A stretch of DNA of 64,000 nucleotides from Adiantum capillus-veneris (lineage: Eukaryota > Streptophyta > Polypodiopsida > Polypodiales > Pteridaceae). Position 1 is the first letter of the stretch; every line of letters starts with the position of its first letter. A program made the translations under genes and the position numbers. Shown one piece after another: positions 32,083 to 42,346 of the stretch. The notes under the pieces were generated by a model. It did not search any database and was not told where the DNA came from. It saw nothing but the letters and a program-made list of their open reading frames with translations. The stretch is from assembly GCA_014529385.2 (NCBI GenBank), contig CM043959.1, forward strand, positions 57,114,753 through 57,178,752, read 5' to 3'.

Positions 32083-33056
32083 TGTTGGACGGGTACGCCG
32101 CGACGGACGTCAGCACAGCGAGAACTCACCTGACAAGTAATGTCAGCTAAGGACGAAGCTCGACCCGCAGGCGCGTGGAAGCAAGCATAAGGTTTCAACC
32201 TACACTCGACCGACTCTTAACTAATTCCTATAGAGGTCTCTACCAATTGTCTAAGTCACAGCCTTCAAGAGTACAAAAGAGGAAACTTCCTACAACGCTT
32301 GCTAGAGCCGAACACCCATCAAACACTTTCGAAACACCATAGAACTTGAAGGAGACCCTACTAATACGTGTAGGCTGCTCTCCCTAAGGTCTATGAACCA
32401 AAATCACGACCCAAAACACCCAGTGCAGAAACACGTAGGATGTCTGGCCGAAATCTGCAGGTCTTCGTTTTTGAAATCTGAAGTGCCTAATGTGTAGTTC
32501 TACTCAATGTGAACTCGTGGATATGCTGCAATGTGAAATCAGATAGCGTATGCTCACCCAAACAACCGATGAAGCTCGTAGAAGGAGCTCTCAAAGCCGG
32601 ACCGTACGCGCGCAATGTTGGTATCGGCTCGTAGCTCTAGTCGGGGGCAACACGCTGCACTTCTCCGCACTCGATTCCAACAACCATAGCACACGTAGCA
32701 TCAAGACGAAGCTCATGCTCTCTCTCTCGTACACTGTACGCTCACTCACAGACTTCAAACTTCCTTTTTTAAAAATTACAAAAGGTTTTTCTATTAGGTC
32801 AAAAAGTGGTATATATACCTTACAACTTCTCAAACCCTAAAGTTCCAAAATCAACCATCTATTCAATCTAACAATGAAAACTGGAAGACAATCTGGAAAC
32901 TTCTGTAAGTCCCAATATTTACAAGGTGAAAAATCGGATTTTCCTCAATGAATGAATAATTACAAGGTGAAAAATCGGGTTTTCCTCAATGAATAATTAC
33001 AAAAATAATAGTCCGCCGAGTAGTTAGATGCCGTGGGGTGTGTCCAGCTTCTAACA
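32083..33056 (-). repeat. Element A 3' LTR
   Basis: 974 bp. It is about 32 bp longer than the other LTR because ACAAGGTGAAAAATCGG... is tandemly duplicated at 32921-32999. It contains a TATA motif GTATATATAC (32809-32818) and a half-palindrome CGTAGGATGTCT near 32434-32445. Confidence 0.95.
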
Positions 33057-33070
33057 TCCCCCCCCTCCTC
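33057..33070 (-). promoter_or_regulatory. Element A polypurine tract
   Basis: The minus strand reads GAGGAGGGGGGGGA, directly adjoining the 3' LTR. Confidence 0.85.
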
Positions 33071-33107
33071 GTTCATGTCGTCCCCGACATGGCCTTGATC
33101 CAGTGCT

Positions 33108-36100
33108 TCATCTTATGGTCTCCCGCATCTTTAGCAGTGATTCGTACCTTGCATGTAGATTCAGCATTGTTGGGCCAAAGATATCTGTATGCATGGTGAA
33201 GAACCCCATGTAGAATGCTTCTTCAAAAGCCTGGAGGTGATAGGATGGTAGAAACATAATTCTTTGATACAACGCATGTATCACCTCCTTGGAAGGCTGA
33301 CCTGACAGATCATAAGCACATCTGTATGTATCCTGGAAGAAGAATATGCTGTCGGTCACCTGGCCTGGCTTGAAGGTCTCGAACACTGCTAGGATGGTTC
33401 TGCAGATTTTTCTCATCATAATGCATGTAAGGTCAGGTGAGCCAGTGAACAACTTTATGGCGCCTGTTAGGGTTTTCACCATGTATTGTACACTTATTCT
33501 CTCACCTGCCTTCACGCCCGACAGCTTTGGGTAGTTCAGCCAAGTGGGTTGGCTTCTTTGGAAGATTTCTTGTGCCTTCCACGTCCTAACCCTTGGTAGA
33601 GAACAGAAGCTGAGGTTGTCTCTGATATGTTTAGGTGTCTCTACCAAGTGGATTAGGTATATGTGGGTACTTGGTAAGCCAAGCCTTCCTCCACTTTGGC
33701 TGAGAATACACTATGAGCTTTACTCCTTCTGGCCTCGAGGTGTCTGCATTGTAGAGAGGTTCCGTTGGCTCTTCTCTTATTCGCTTGTTTATTGTTGTTG
33801 CCTCTTATTTCATCAATGGATACGGGAGAGAGGGTTGAAGCCACTCGCGCCTGAGCTTGCTGGCGTCGATCTTCTGAATGGTCATAGATTTGAAGACCCT
33901 CTGCTCCCATTCCAAGGCTTCCTTTGTGCTTTCTCTGAGCTCTGCCTCTATTGCCTTACGCAATTTTTCCTCCTCTTCTTGTGTTAGATCCTGTGGCTCT
34001 TGAGAGGATCCTGCTATGCTTTCCTCTGGCATGGGTGTGTCCAAAGGATATGCCACATTGTCGAGGTCGATGCCCTCATTGGCAGCTGGCCCTGAGCTTT
34101 TTGCTTCTGCTTGTTGCCTGCCTTTCAACTCCTCAATTTGCTTGAGGAGTGTCTGCTTTTCCGCTTCGGCTTCTCCGTCCATAGTCACGAGGAGGTCATT
34201 AAGTTCAGCGTTTACTCTTTCCGCCTCTTTGAGCTTTATCTTTATGCTCTCCATTTCTTCTTGTAGGGCTTTTTGGTTGTCCTCCATTCTTGTTTGCATT
34301 GCGATAGAACCTTCAGCCATCATCAGCCTCTGCTTCTTCTCGAGAGTCGGCTCCTTCTGAAGTTCCTGCATTTGCTCTTCATATATTTGACTCTCGGAAA
34401 TGATTTGAGTCAAGCTCGTAGCTCTAACTCTAGCAGGTGATGCCCGCAGCCTCTGGATGGTTTGATCTTTGACTTTTAATTGGTCCTTGAGCTCAAGGAC
34501 TTCATCTAGGCTTGCTTCTTGTTTTATCTCTACCTTTTCCTTGGCATTCGTCATGGTCTCTACTTCTTTTGTTTCTTCTGCCAGCTGGAGTGTCAGATTA
34601 TCCCATTCTTTTTAGCATCTTGCAATGACTTGCTGAGCTGCAGACACTCTTCTTCAGCTGCTTGTATTCTTTTTGTTGCTGCCTCATTTGCTTCTTCCTT
34701 TGCTTGGCAGTTTTGTAGAGTCGTTGCCAAGTTGGCCTCGAGGTCAGCTTCTCTCTCTTTTAGCCCTTGGCTTTGTACCTGCAGCGAATCCCTTTCCATC
34801 TTGGTCTTTTCTTCGGTGGCCTTTAGAGTTATCATTTCTTCGTCTAATGCCATAGATTGTGCTTGTATTCCAGCTAGCATGGTCATCACCACATGGTCAT
34901 CACCACGTCCTAGTCATTAGAGGGCGGTTGCAGGTCTACCGTGTTGGTAGCAATCTCTTTTAACTCCACTAGCCGGATGCCTGGCATCTGTTCCTTATGC
35001 CCTGTCCTCGCCAAGTCGAATGCGACTGTGGCGGCTTCTTCCCTTGTATAGCTTGCAGCTAGCAGGTCCAAAAATGCATAATAGGCCTCATCTAGTCCTT
35101 TTTGTTCAGAATCAGGCTTGGCCTCTTCCTTTGGCTCAGGTTGTTGCCTTTGCTCTTGCTCCTCAGCTTGGTTTTCTTCTTGTTTGTCCTCAGCCTCTTT
35201 ATCTTCTGGTGGAGGGCTACTAGGCGGTGGTGATGGCTACGGGCTGGGTTTAGGACTTTCTGGTAAAGCTGCAGGTTTGCCTTTTAAGTCCCTGTCTGAT
35301 TTTGTTTTCCTTTCCCTTTCTTGACTTTCTTGCTCATCTAGCAATGTCTGCTTATCTGCTCCACTCCTCCTCGGTGAAAGGGACATGGGGAATGTTTTCC
35401 GCTGCAGCATCAAGAATCTCGAAATTCTTGATTAATCTTCAAAGCGGTCCTCTGCACTCTTCTGGATGATCCGGACATAGACTCGAGAGATGGCTTCCAG
35501 AGTTCGTTTAAATCACCCTTGAGGGCTCTTTCTGCTCGGAAACTCTCCATCAGCCTCTCGAGTCTTGCCGCTTTTTGTGACCTTGTCTCTTTGGCCGGCA
35601 CTTGAGCAGACTCCTTTTTTCCTTTTTTGCTCAGGTTGCTCCTCTGCAACTGGCTCTAGCCGTCTCTTCAACCTCGTAGCCACCCTTGGTGCTCTTGTGG
35701 CTCATCTTCCTTGTCTTCTTTTACCCTTAGCCAATCATTCTGAGATGGGGGATCAGGCCACCTTCCTTTAGCGTGTAGTGCTGCATAAACCACCTTGGTT
35801 ATCATTTCTCCTGGCACTATGTAGGCTGGCTTTTTGTTGCCCATTTTTACCAAGCTGTCATGTATGTAAGCCGCATAGTTGATTATCTTTGGGGTGCCTT
35901 TTGTCATTGCCCAAGTAAACGTTGTGGCAATTGCACCTGGCGGCATCCTGTACTTCTGTGGCCTCTTCGTGCACGTGTGGAAGTACTGGTTGTACAATTG
36001 GCTCATGATTGCCACCTTTGGGTTAGCAATGTCTTCAAAGGTGTAATTTTCCTTTTTCTCTTTGTACACCTTGACTTCATCCCTTCTCTTTGTCACATTG

Positions 36101-36549
36101 TCTCCCTGATTGGAGAGATCTAGTGCATGGGCTACAACCCGCTCCGTGATGATGATCTCTGTATCGGGTCTGCCTTGCAAATCTGTCACCTTGGCCACTC
36201 CATCCTCTTTGATGCTGGTTACAAACTCCCATACTCCTTTGACGTCCACCCCTGTTGATATTGCTTCGAAATAGTTATGGAGGTCAATTTTCTCCAAGTA
36301 GCCGGCCATTTTGCTTCGTACAAATTCATTGAGCTCTCTTGGCAGCATTGGTAGCTCTATTACATTGCCTTCATTGTCTTTGAACACTCCCTAGTAGATC
36401 TTTAGGTCGTTTGACTCTAACAGATCTTCCTGTATCCAGGTGCTGGTGGGCTTTAGTGTTCCCTCTGGAATGACAAAAGGTTCCACCTCGTCCAGATAAT
36501 CTTTGATTGTCATTCTTTTCTTCTTTGCCGGTGACTTCGAGGCTGCCAT
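33108..36549 (-). pseudogene. Element A extra ORF: nuclear-signal, plant-transposon-like domain, long coiled coil
   Basis: Sense-strand ORF of about 1,150 codons between pol and the 3' LTR. It starts MAASKSPAKKKRMTIKDYL (PAKKKRM looks like a nuclear localisation signal) and has a TAG at about 36390. A globular part follows (36387-35668: ELNEFVRSKMAGYLEKIDL, VWEFVTSIKEDGVAKVTDLQ, IINYAAYIHDSLVKMG, YIVPGEMITKVVYAAL). Its layout recalls the 'putative plant transposon protein' domain, low certainty. Next are a basic linker (35410-35649) and two Glu/Lys/Gln-rich coiled-coil blocks (34593-34892, 33805-34554). A conserved-looking C-terminus follows (33108-33647: RVRTWKAQEIFQRSQPTW, TGSPDLTCIMM, LPSYHLQAFEEAFYMGFF). 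No signal peptide or membrane span supports an envelope. Stops and frame changes are at about 35660, 34900, 34560, 33800 and 33650. Confidence 0.7.
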
Positions 36550-36599
36550 AGATCCTGTTGCACTCAATAATCCAAAGTTAGCGTTTTTTCCATATTAGC

Positions 36600-37600
36600 T
36601 GCGAAACTGAGTTTTACTCATCCAAATGACTTGAAAATTGGAATTATAGCTTAAAAGGAACTTGTGAAGCTGTGCATGTGCTCACAGTGCAAATCTGGCC
36701 AAAAATTTCCATCTAGACATCCTACGCGTAGGATGTCTTTTTCTTCAGAATTGGTTCATACTTGACATGCAGGTAGTGTAAGGCTCATGGAGCATGGCTA
36801 TAGGCTTGGATTTAAATTTGGATATCAAAAAGTGGATTTTTGGGCTAATTCAGGCTTAAGGTCACAATTTAGGTAGAATGTCCATCATAGGTAGCAATTG
36901 ATGTCCAAATGGGTTGAAAATTGGTATATGGGCTCATTGCACCATGGTATTGGCTCCTATGATGTCATTCCTTGCACAGAAGGCTAAATTTATGCTGAAG
37001 ACGGATATCCTACGCGTAGGATGTCTTTTTCATCAGAATTGCATGAAACTTGTTCTGTGGGTTTTCCTTGGCCTATGGAACAATGCCATGTTCTTGGATT
37101 TGAATTTGGATAAGATTTGATGCTTGTAGGGCTCTGTGAGGTGTTTTTGGGCTCAAAAAGTGTATCTTGAAGGTGTTGGGGGTCAAAAGTGATTAGAATG
37201 GCTTCAAACTTGACATATGGGCTCTTGATGATGAGGTAATTAGATCTGAAATGACAAAACATCCCTTCCATGCCAAAAAGGTCCATTAGACATCCTACGC
37301 GTAGGATGTCTTTTTCATCATTTTGATTCCGTGACCACACAGATTGTTTGCTGATGTGTATGTGAATGTGTTGTGCAAGTTTCATGAGATTTGGACAAGA
37401 TTTGGTAGGTCAATGGCCCATTATTGCCTCTATGCTCTAACTTTGCGTTTTCCAGGCATATGAGGTCAAATCTGGTCCAAATGTGATGAAACTTGGTGTA
37501 TGGCTTGTAAATGTCATTCAGAACATGTGCATGACAAAAATTGATGAGGTTTGTGCCAAAAAGTGCCCTTGAGACATCCTACGCGTAGGATGTCTCCTGG
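36600..37600 (-). repeat. Element A internal palindrome array, four units of about 285 bp
   Basis: The half-site AGACATCCTACG followed by its exact reverse complement (24-bp palindrome) lies at 36715-36738, 37288-37311 and 37572-37595 (perfect), and at 37003-37026 with changes in one arm. Starts at 36715, 37003, 37288 and 37572 give steps of 288, 285 and 284. Flanks share degenerate words (CCAAATG-x-GAAA-TTGG-x-ATGGGCT; TTGGATTT-AATTTGGAT), so this is a decayed tandem repeat in which the palindrome is the best-kept part. The nearest copy is 166 nt upstream of the extra ORF start. Confidence 0.92.
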
Positions 37601-39385
37601 TGATTTTTTCAGTGCTAGTGCTCCCAGTGCTTGCCCTTTGCCCCCCTAAGTCCCTTTTGAGCCTAATTTCAACAAAAAAGTCAAATGGATAGAGTATAAC
37701 TCCCTGTGTGGACTTCAGAGCCTCTGAGCCGTTTTCTGACTTTTGGAGTGCTTTTTGGCAATGAAATTTCTCGATGTTGGTCTCCATAGCTTCCCAATCC
37801 CTTGGGGATCCTTGCCGTATGGTTTTTGTCGACTTTGGCTTCACCGGAGCTCCATTTGGCAATTTGTCGCTCTAGAAGCACCCGTGGTTGCGTTTACATA
37901 TCTTTGATGATTTGTGGTGGTCTACCACCATAGGACTTGGTTGTTGATGGTCTAGGAAAGCCGCTCGTGAAGTTTGGTGGCAAACGGACTTGCGGTTTGG
38001 CCGCAAGTGCATTTTGACGCTTTGTGTGTCTGATGCCGTTTCTGAGGTTTAGTGCCGCTTCGGGTCACTTTTTGGTCATGCGGGTCATATGGACTTGTCG
38101 AGCATGTCGAGATGCTCCTACCCATAAATTTTGGTAGCATTTGGTCGCGTTTCGCCGATTTCCCATTTGGTGGCCTCTTGCGGGTTTCTGGGAATTAGGT
38201 TTTTTCCCGATGGTTTCCCACTGCCTTTGGCTATCCAGGACTGGTCTCCTAGACTAGGGTAAGCTTCCGATGAAGTCTTGTTGCTTTCGGGTTAGCCGTT
38301 AGGCCGCCGTCTCTACTTGCAGGTCTCTACCGCTCGCTTTGTGTGTGACCTCTACGCTAGTTTTCGCGACATAATGACAAACATGCGCGAAAAGCTCAAG
38401 GTGGTGAGCCTACCTCTCATGTCTGGAGCTCGTCGGGTAGACGTGCGCGTCGTAGAAGCTGCTGGAAAGTCGATCCGCTCTAGGTGGCAGAAGCTCTCTC
38501 CACAAGGTCAATAGTGAGAATGAGCTAAAAATGGGGTGAAAATTTCTTATAATGGAGGTCCCCGAACCACTTTTCATGAAATTTGACATGTGCTCCTATC
38601 TTCTTGCGAGATGCGGTTTAGGCTCAAAAATTTCTTGATTTGGACTCCGTTTGCTCTATTTGCTAGAAATTTGGCATTTCGGTCAAAACCTGGCCAAAAC
38701 ACGCTTTCCGCTCCAGTCTCATAATTGCACCCCCACTGTACCATAGGTTGTCCTATAGTCATTGATCATCACCATATCGTTTTTGTTTTTCATTACGACT
38801 GTTTTTCACCTGCTTTTTGTATTTTTGAAGTTTTTCTGTCGAAAATTAGCAAAATTAAAAGGAAAATAGCAAATCAAACCCAGAAAATCCCCAAAAATCA
38901 TAATAGATCACAAACATTACCTCAACACATTATATACACTCATATGCAATTTTTATGGCCGGATTTCTTCGTTTTACCAATATTTTGCCCGAAAAATGGC
39001 TATTTCTACTTATATACACACACCTAGGGCTTGATTTGGCATTTGGCCCCATATACCTGTAGATTCATGCTGTATAAGGGCATATGTGCTTGGGTTACTC
39101 CAAAAAATTTCACAATCAAACAACAACCCTTAAAATAGTCGAAAATCATGCCCTTTTTTGTTGTTTCTGTCATTGGTTCCGCATTTGAGAGTGCCTCTAG
39201 AATGCCTCCCCCCCTCCTAGCCGGAGTCCTCCCGGACGACAAGGTTTGGCCTCCGAGTATGTGCCGTGCATAGGTTGAAAAAGTTGTGCTAATGCCTGGC
39301 CGATTAATGTGGCCCTATTTTTTGCATACTCAGTCAATGCATGGAAAAATTAATGTTGTGCAAGAGAAGGGAATAAGCAAAATGC
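37601..39385 (-). other. Element A spacer between pol and the extra-ORF leader
   Basis: No frame over about 115 codons and none with recognisable content. 37620-38520 is GC-moderate with scattered short frames, and 38790-39000 is AT-rich. It could hold a promoter or splice acceptor for the downstream ORF. I see no direct sign. Confidence 0.4.
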
Positions 39386-40190
39386 TTATTGGCATTCGCC
39401 ATCGAGGTTTCCTGCTTTCTTTGCAAGTAACACCTGTAGCTCTACTGCTCTCTGTTTAATTGTCTTTTTGGCAAAAGGCAATTGCTTTGCCGACACTGTT
39501 GATGGAGTCGTAGCTGTATCTAAGGATAGAATTTGCTGGGATGTAATGGCTATGGGCCTTATGGCCTTGGGTTTCCATTGGTATTGTGTTGTTGTCAATT
39601 TTTGTAGATGGTTTGGCTCTTTCATGTGTGTCACTGGTTTGTCTTTCATTGGCATCCACATATATCGTTTTCCTTTTTTAAAATGCCGCTCTCTGCCTTC
39701 CATTATTGCGTGTACGGCAGGTAGTTCCTTTTGCTTTTGCTTTTGCTTTGGTATCCAAATGTGAGTGACATTTGGATTATTGCTAAGCATTTTCTTTGGT
39801 ATCCACATCTGTTTTATACCCTTGGTTTGGGGTTGAACCGTCTGCTTTGTTGGAATCCGTTTGTTACATTGTTGTTTTTCCGCCATTGCATTTCTATCCT
39901 TCCGCATCCATACTTGTTTGCCTTGTTTTGGTAGCCTAGATTTTTTCATTGTGGCCGGTGACTTCATCTGTCTATACTTAGCATGGTTGGCTTTTACCTG
40001 GTTGTTGGTCTCGGGTTTCATGTTGTTCTTTGATGGCATTTGTGCTTTTGTCTTTGTTGCCAGTGATTGCATGGCTTGCAGTTGATCCTGATGGCATTGC
40101 TGAGCAAAAGATATCACCTGTTGTTCATGTTCATGTTGAATTTTGACAGCCTTTGCTTTCCAATCTATCTGCACATTGTATGCTTTTTGC
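39386..40190 (-). pseudogene. Element A Pol C-terminal extension with W-x-P-K repeats
   Basis: Frame 39386-40192 continues the second protease after a frameshift: it begins with QKAYNVQIDWKAKAVKIQHE, the text expected after a retropepsin GQP motif. It then becomes Lys/Gln-rich and carries five Trp-centred repeats: KQVWMRK, KQMWIPKK, THIWIPKQ, RYMWMPMK and YQWKPK. Similar W(V/I)PK words occur near the Gag/protease part of some plant copia elements, as far as I recall. The role is unknown. RNA binding through the basic repeats is a guess. The C-terminal stretch AVELQVLLAKKAGNLDGE ends the ORF. Confidence 0.7.
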
Positions 40191-41563
40191 AAGGTTGCCC
40201 TAGCATCATTGGGTGTTGTGTGCTTTCATCTGTCACCACATAGAATTTGTGTGGGTAAATATATTGATGTATCTGTACATGCAATATAGTCCATCCTAAT
40301 GTTTTCAATGGGTGTGATGTGCTACTTTCCAGCACTTGGGGAGTAAGATGAAGTTGATTTCTGACTTTGAGCTGTTGGTATAATCCGTAAGAGATCAAAT
40401 TTGCTTGAGCACCCGAATCAAGCAAAGCCGTTGATTCAACTTGATTGTTGCCCACTTTGACTGTAATTATTGGCTCCACTGTTTCCTCCTCCAACTTCAT
40501 CAGTCGAATGGCATTGATTTTCAATGGTGGTTTACTTTGTTGTTGTTGTCGCAGAAGCCGTCTTTTTGCAATGCGTTCTTGTGCTTCGGCTTGAGCTTCC
40601 TCCCGTACTCTCTCTTTTTCCTTTAGTCTTTGCTTTCCTTGATGAATTTGTTGGAGCATCTCCTGTGTGAGTGGTAGATGATACCTCCTCAGTCGACATC
40701 CACTAATCCCATTTGGAATTTCTTCACCTGCTAATGTAGCAAGCTCGACAGCTCCACTTTGTGATAGATCATGAATCACAAATGGTCCCATCCCTTGCTT
40801 TTTCAGTTTCTTGGCATGTTGCTTCAAGGTATAAACAAGTACGTAATCACCTGTGTTGAACTCTTTGGTACACACATGTTTGTCAAAATATTCCTTTTGC
40901 CTTCTCTTTTTAGCATAGATTGAAGTGACAACTCGTAAGCGGAGTTCATCTAGCTTTTCAAGATCATTAATCCTTGAAGAGAGTTCATGCCCTGTCCATT
41001 CCAAGCTTGTTGCTACTCGTAGAGTTGGGATTAAAAACTCTATGGGTAGTATAGCATTTAGGTCAAACACCATGTTGTATGGTGTTGTTCCTATTGATGT
41101 TTTGTAAGCTATCCTGTATGCCCATAGTGTTGAGTGTAGTTGTTGATCCCAATCTGTTCTTGATTCTGACACTATTTTAGTGAGAACCGTGCATAGTGTT
41201 TTATTTGTGGCCTCAGCTTGCCCATTGGCCTGTGGATGGTATGGTGTTGATTTCCTATGTATGATCATGAATTCCCCTAGTAGATATTCAATGACTTCAT
41301 TGAGAAAGTGTGTTCCACGGTCACTGACAATTTCTATTGGGTGGTAACCCGTAACGTACAAAAACATTCTCATACAAAAATTGTGCCGTGGTGCGTGCAT
41401 CAGCTTTTTGTGTTACTTTGGCTTCGACCCATTTTGTGAGATAGTCCGTAGCCACAATGATATATTGGGTATGGGTGCGATATGCACGGGGTGATATAGG
41501 TCCCACAAAATCAATGCCCCATTTCGCAAATGCCCTTGCCCCCATCATTGGCCTTAATGGCAT
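40165..41563 (-). pseudogene. Element A integrase core fused to a second retropepsin
   Basis: The integrase catalytic core begins at about 41563 (FAKWGIDFVGPISP with the first Asp; YIIVATDYLTKWVEAK). A frameshift lies at 41330-41400. The second Asp (IEIVSDRGTHFLNEV) and the Glu (YHPQANGQAEATNKTL) follow. The C-terminal domain ends GEEIPNGISGCRLRRYHLPL. Instead of stopping, the same frame runs through a basic coiled stretch (QRLKEKERVREEAQAEAQER) into STALLDSGAQANLISYGLY (DSGA at 40408-40419), then LKTLGWTILHVQI, FYVVTDE and HPMMLGQP (40192-40209). These are the active-site, central and GxP motifs of a retropepsin. A frameshift follows at once. The canonical protease of the same element is at 45110, so this is a second copy of a different type. 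Confidence 0.85.
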
Positions 41564-41599
41564 CTCATCTCTTTTTATTGGTATCTTGGTGCGTTGACA

Positions 41600-42346
41600 C
41601 GCATCACAACGCTTTACAAACTAGTCGGCATCCATGTGCAATGTAGGCCATCAAATTCCTGCGGTCAAGACAATTTTTGTCGTCTTATCACCCGAAAAAT
41701 GGCCTCCACTTATTCCGCTATGTGCATGTTCTAGAATCAGCAGGTATTCGCTTTCACTTGCACAGATTCTAAGTTGATTGTCCTTTCCCCGCTTATAGAG
41801 TTGATTCCCAATTAACTGAAAGTCACGAGCTTCCCGCTCTATAGCTTTTTCCCATGCTCTTGTAATGTTCTCGGGGAACGTCCTAGTGGTTAAGAAGTCA
41901 ATGATATATTGACTCCATGCAGGTGCTATGTTCACCTGAAACAAAGTTGCGTGATCCATTAGTCATTTGGCACTACATACTGTACAATTGGTAACATAAG
42001 AATGTGTATCCGCATACATAGTTGGCCAATAAACCCCTAACTGTTTCAGTCTCTGGTCTGTTTTCACTGTTGAACAATGAAATGCACATCCCTGGACATG
42101 TTCCTCTTCAATGTAGCACTCGAATTCTTCCGGATTTATACATAATCGTAGGATTTTGTCAGATTCAAGATGATACAGCCGTCCTGCTATCAACTGGAAG
42201 TTTTTTGTTTGTCGAATTGTTTGTTGTTTGGATCTGCATTCCGTATTATCAAACTCACTTCCGAAGGAGAGAATGCTAACTAATTTCCTGAGACCATTTG
42301 GGTACCATTTCAATGTTGAAAAGATAAGCATCTGGTATGTCATCAT
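41600..42346 (-). pseudogene. Element A two tandem HHCC zinc-binding domains
   Basis: The first unit (41963-42346) has KNFQLIAGRLYHLESDKILR, then HVQGCAFH (H-x6-H), YWPTMYADTHSYV and CTVC. The second (41600-41959) has RDFQLIGNQLYKRGKDNQLR, then HSGISGGH (H-x6-H), WPTLHMDAD and CDAC. Both have H-x6-H-x30-C-x2-C. Each is preceded by the usual linker that joins RNase H to integrase, so the whole linker-plus-finger block is doubled. The second unit has a TGA before WPT and a TAG before FVKRC. Ty3 elements normally have one such domain, which binds DNA ends and helps integrase multimerise. Confidence 0.8.

Noticed and set aside
33108-36549. Envelope gene in element A
   Set aside because: No signal peptide, transmembrane or fusion-peptide-like stretch. 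Mostly coiled coil with a nuclear-signal-like start.
36600-37600. CRISPR-like regular spacing of the palindromes
   Set aside because: Spacing of about 285 bp with degenerate homologous spacers in a plant retroelement. No short unique spacers or cas genes.
37518-38514. Small frames between pol and the palindrome array of element A
   Set aside because: Short, overlapping on both strands, no motif. Treated as spacer.
41963-42346. An archaeal-type second RNase H (as in some Tat elements) between RNase H and integrase
   Set aside because: The region reads as a linker plus HHCC finger with exact ligand spacing, not as an RNase H with acidic residues.
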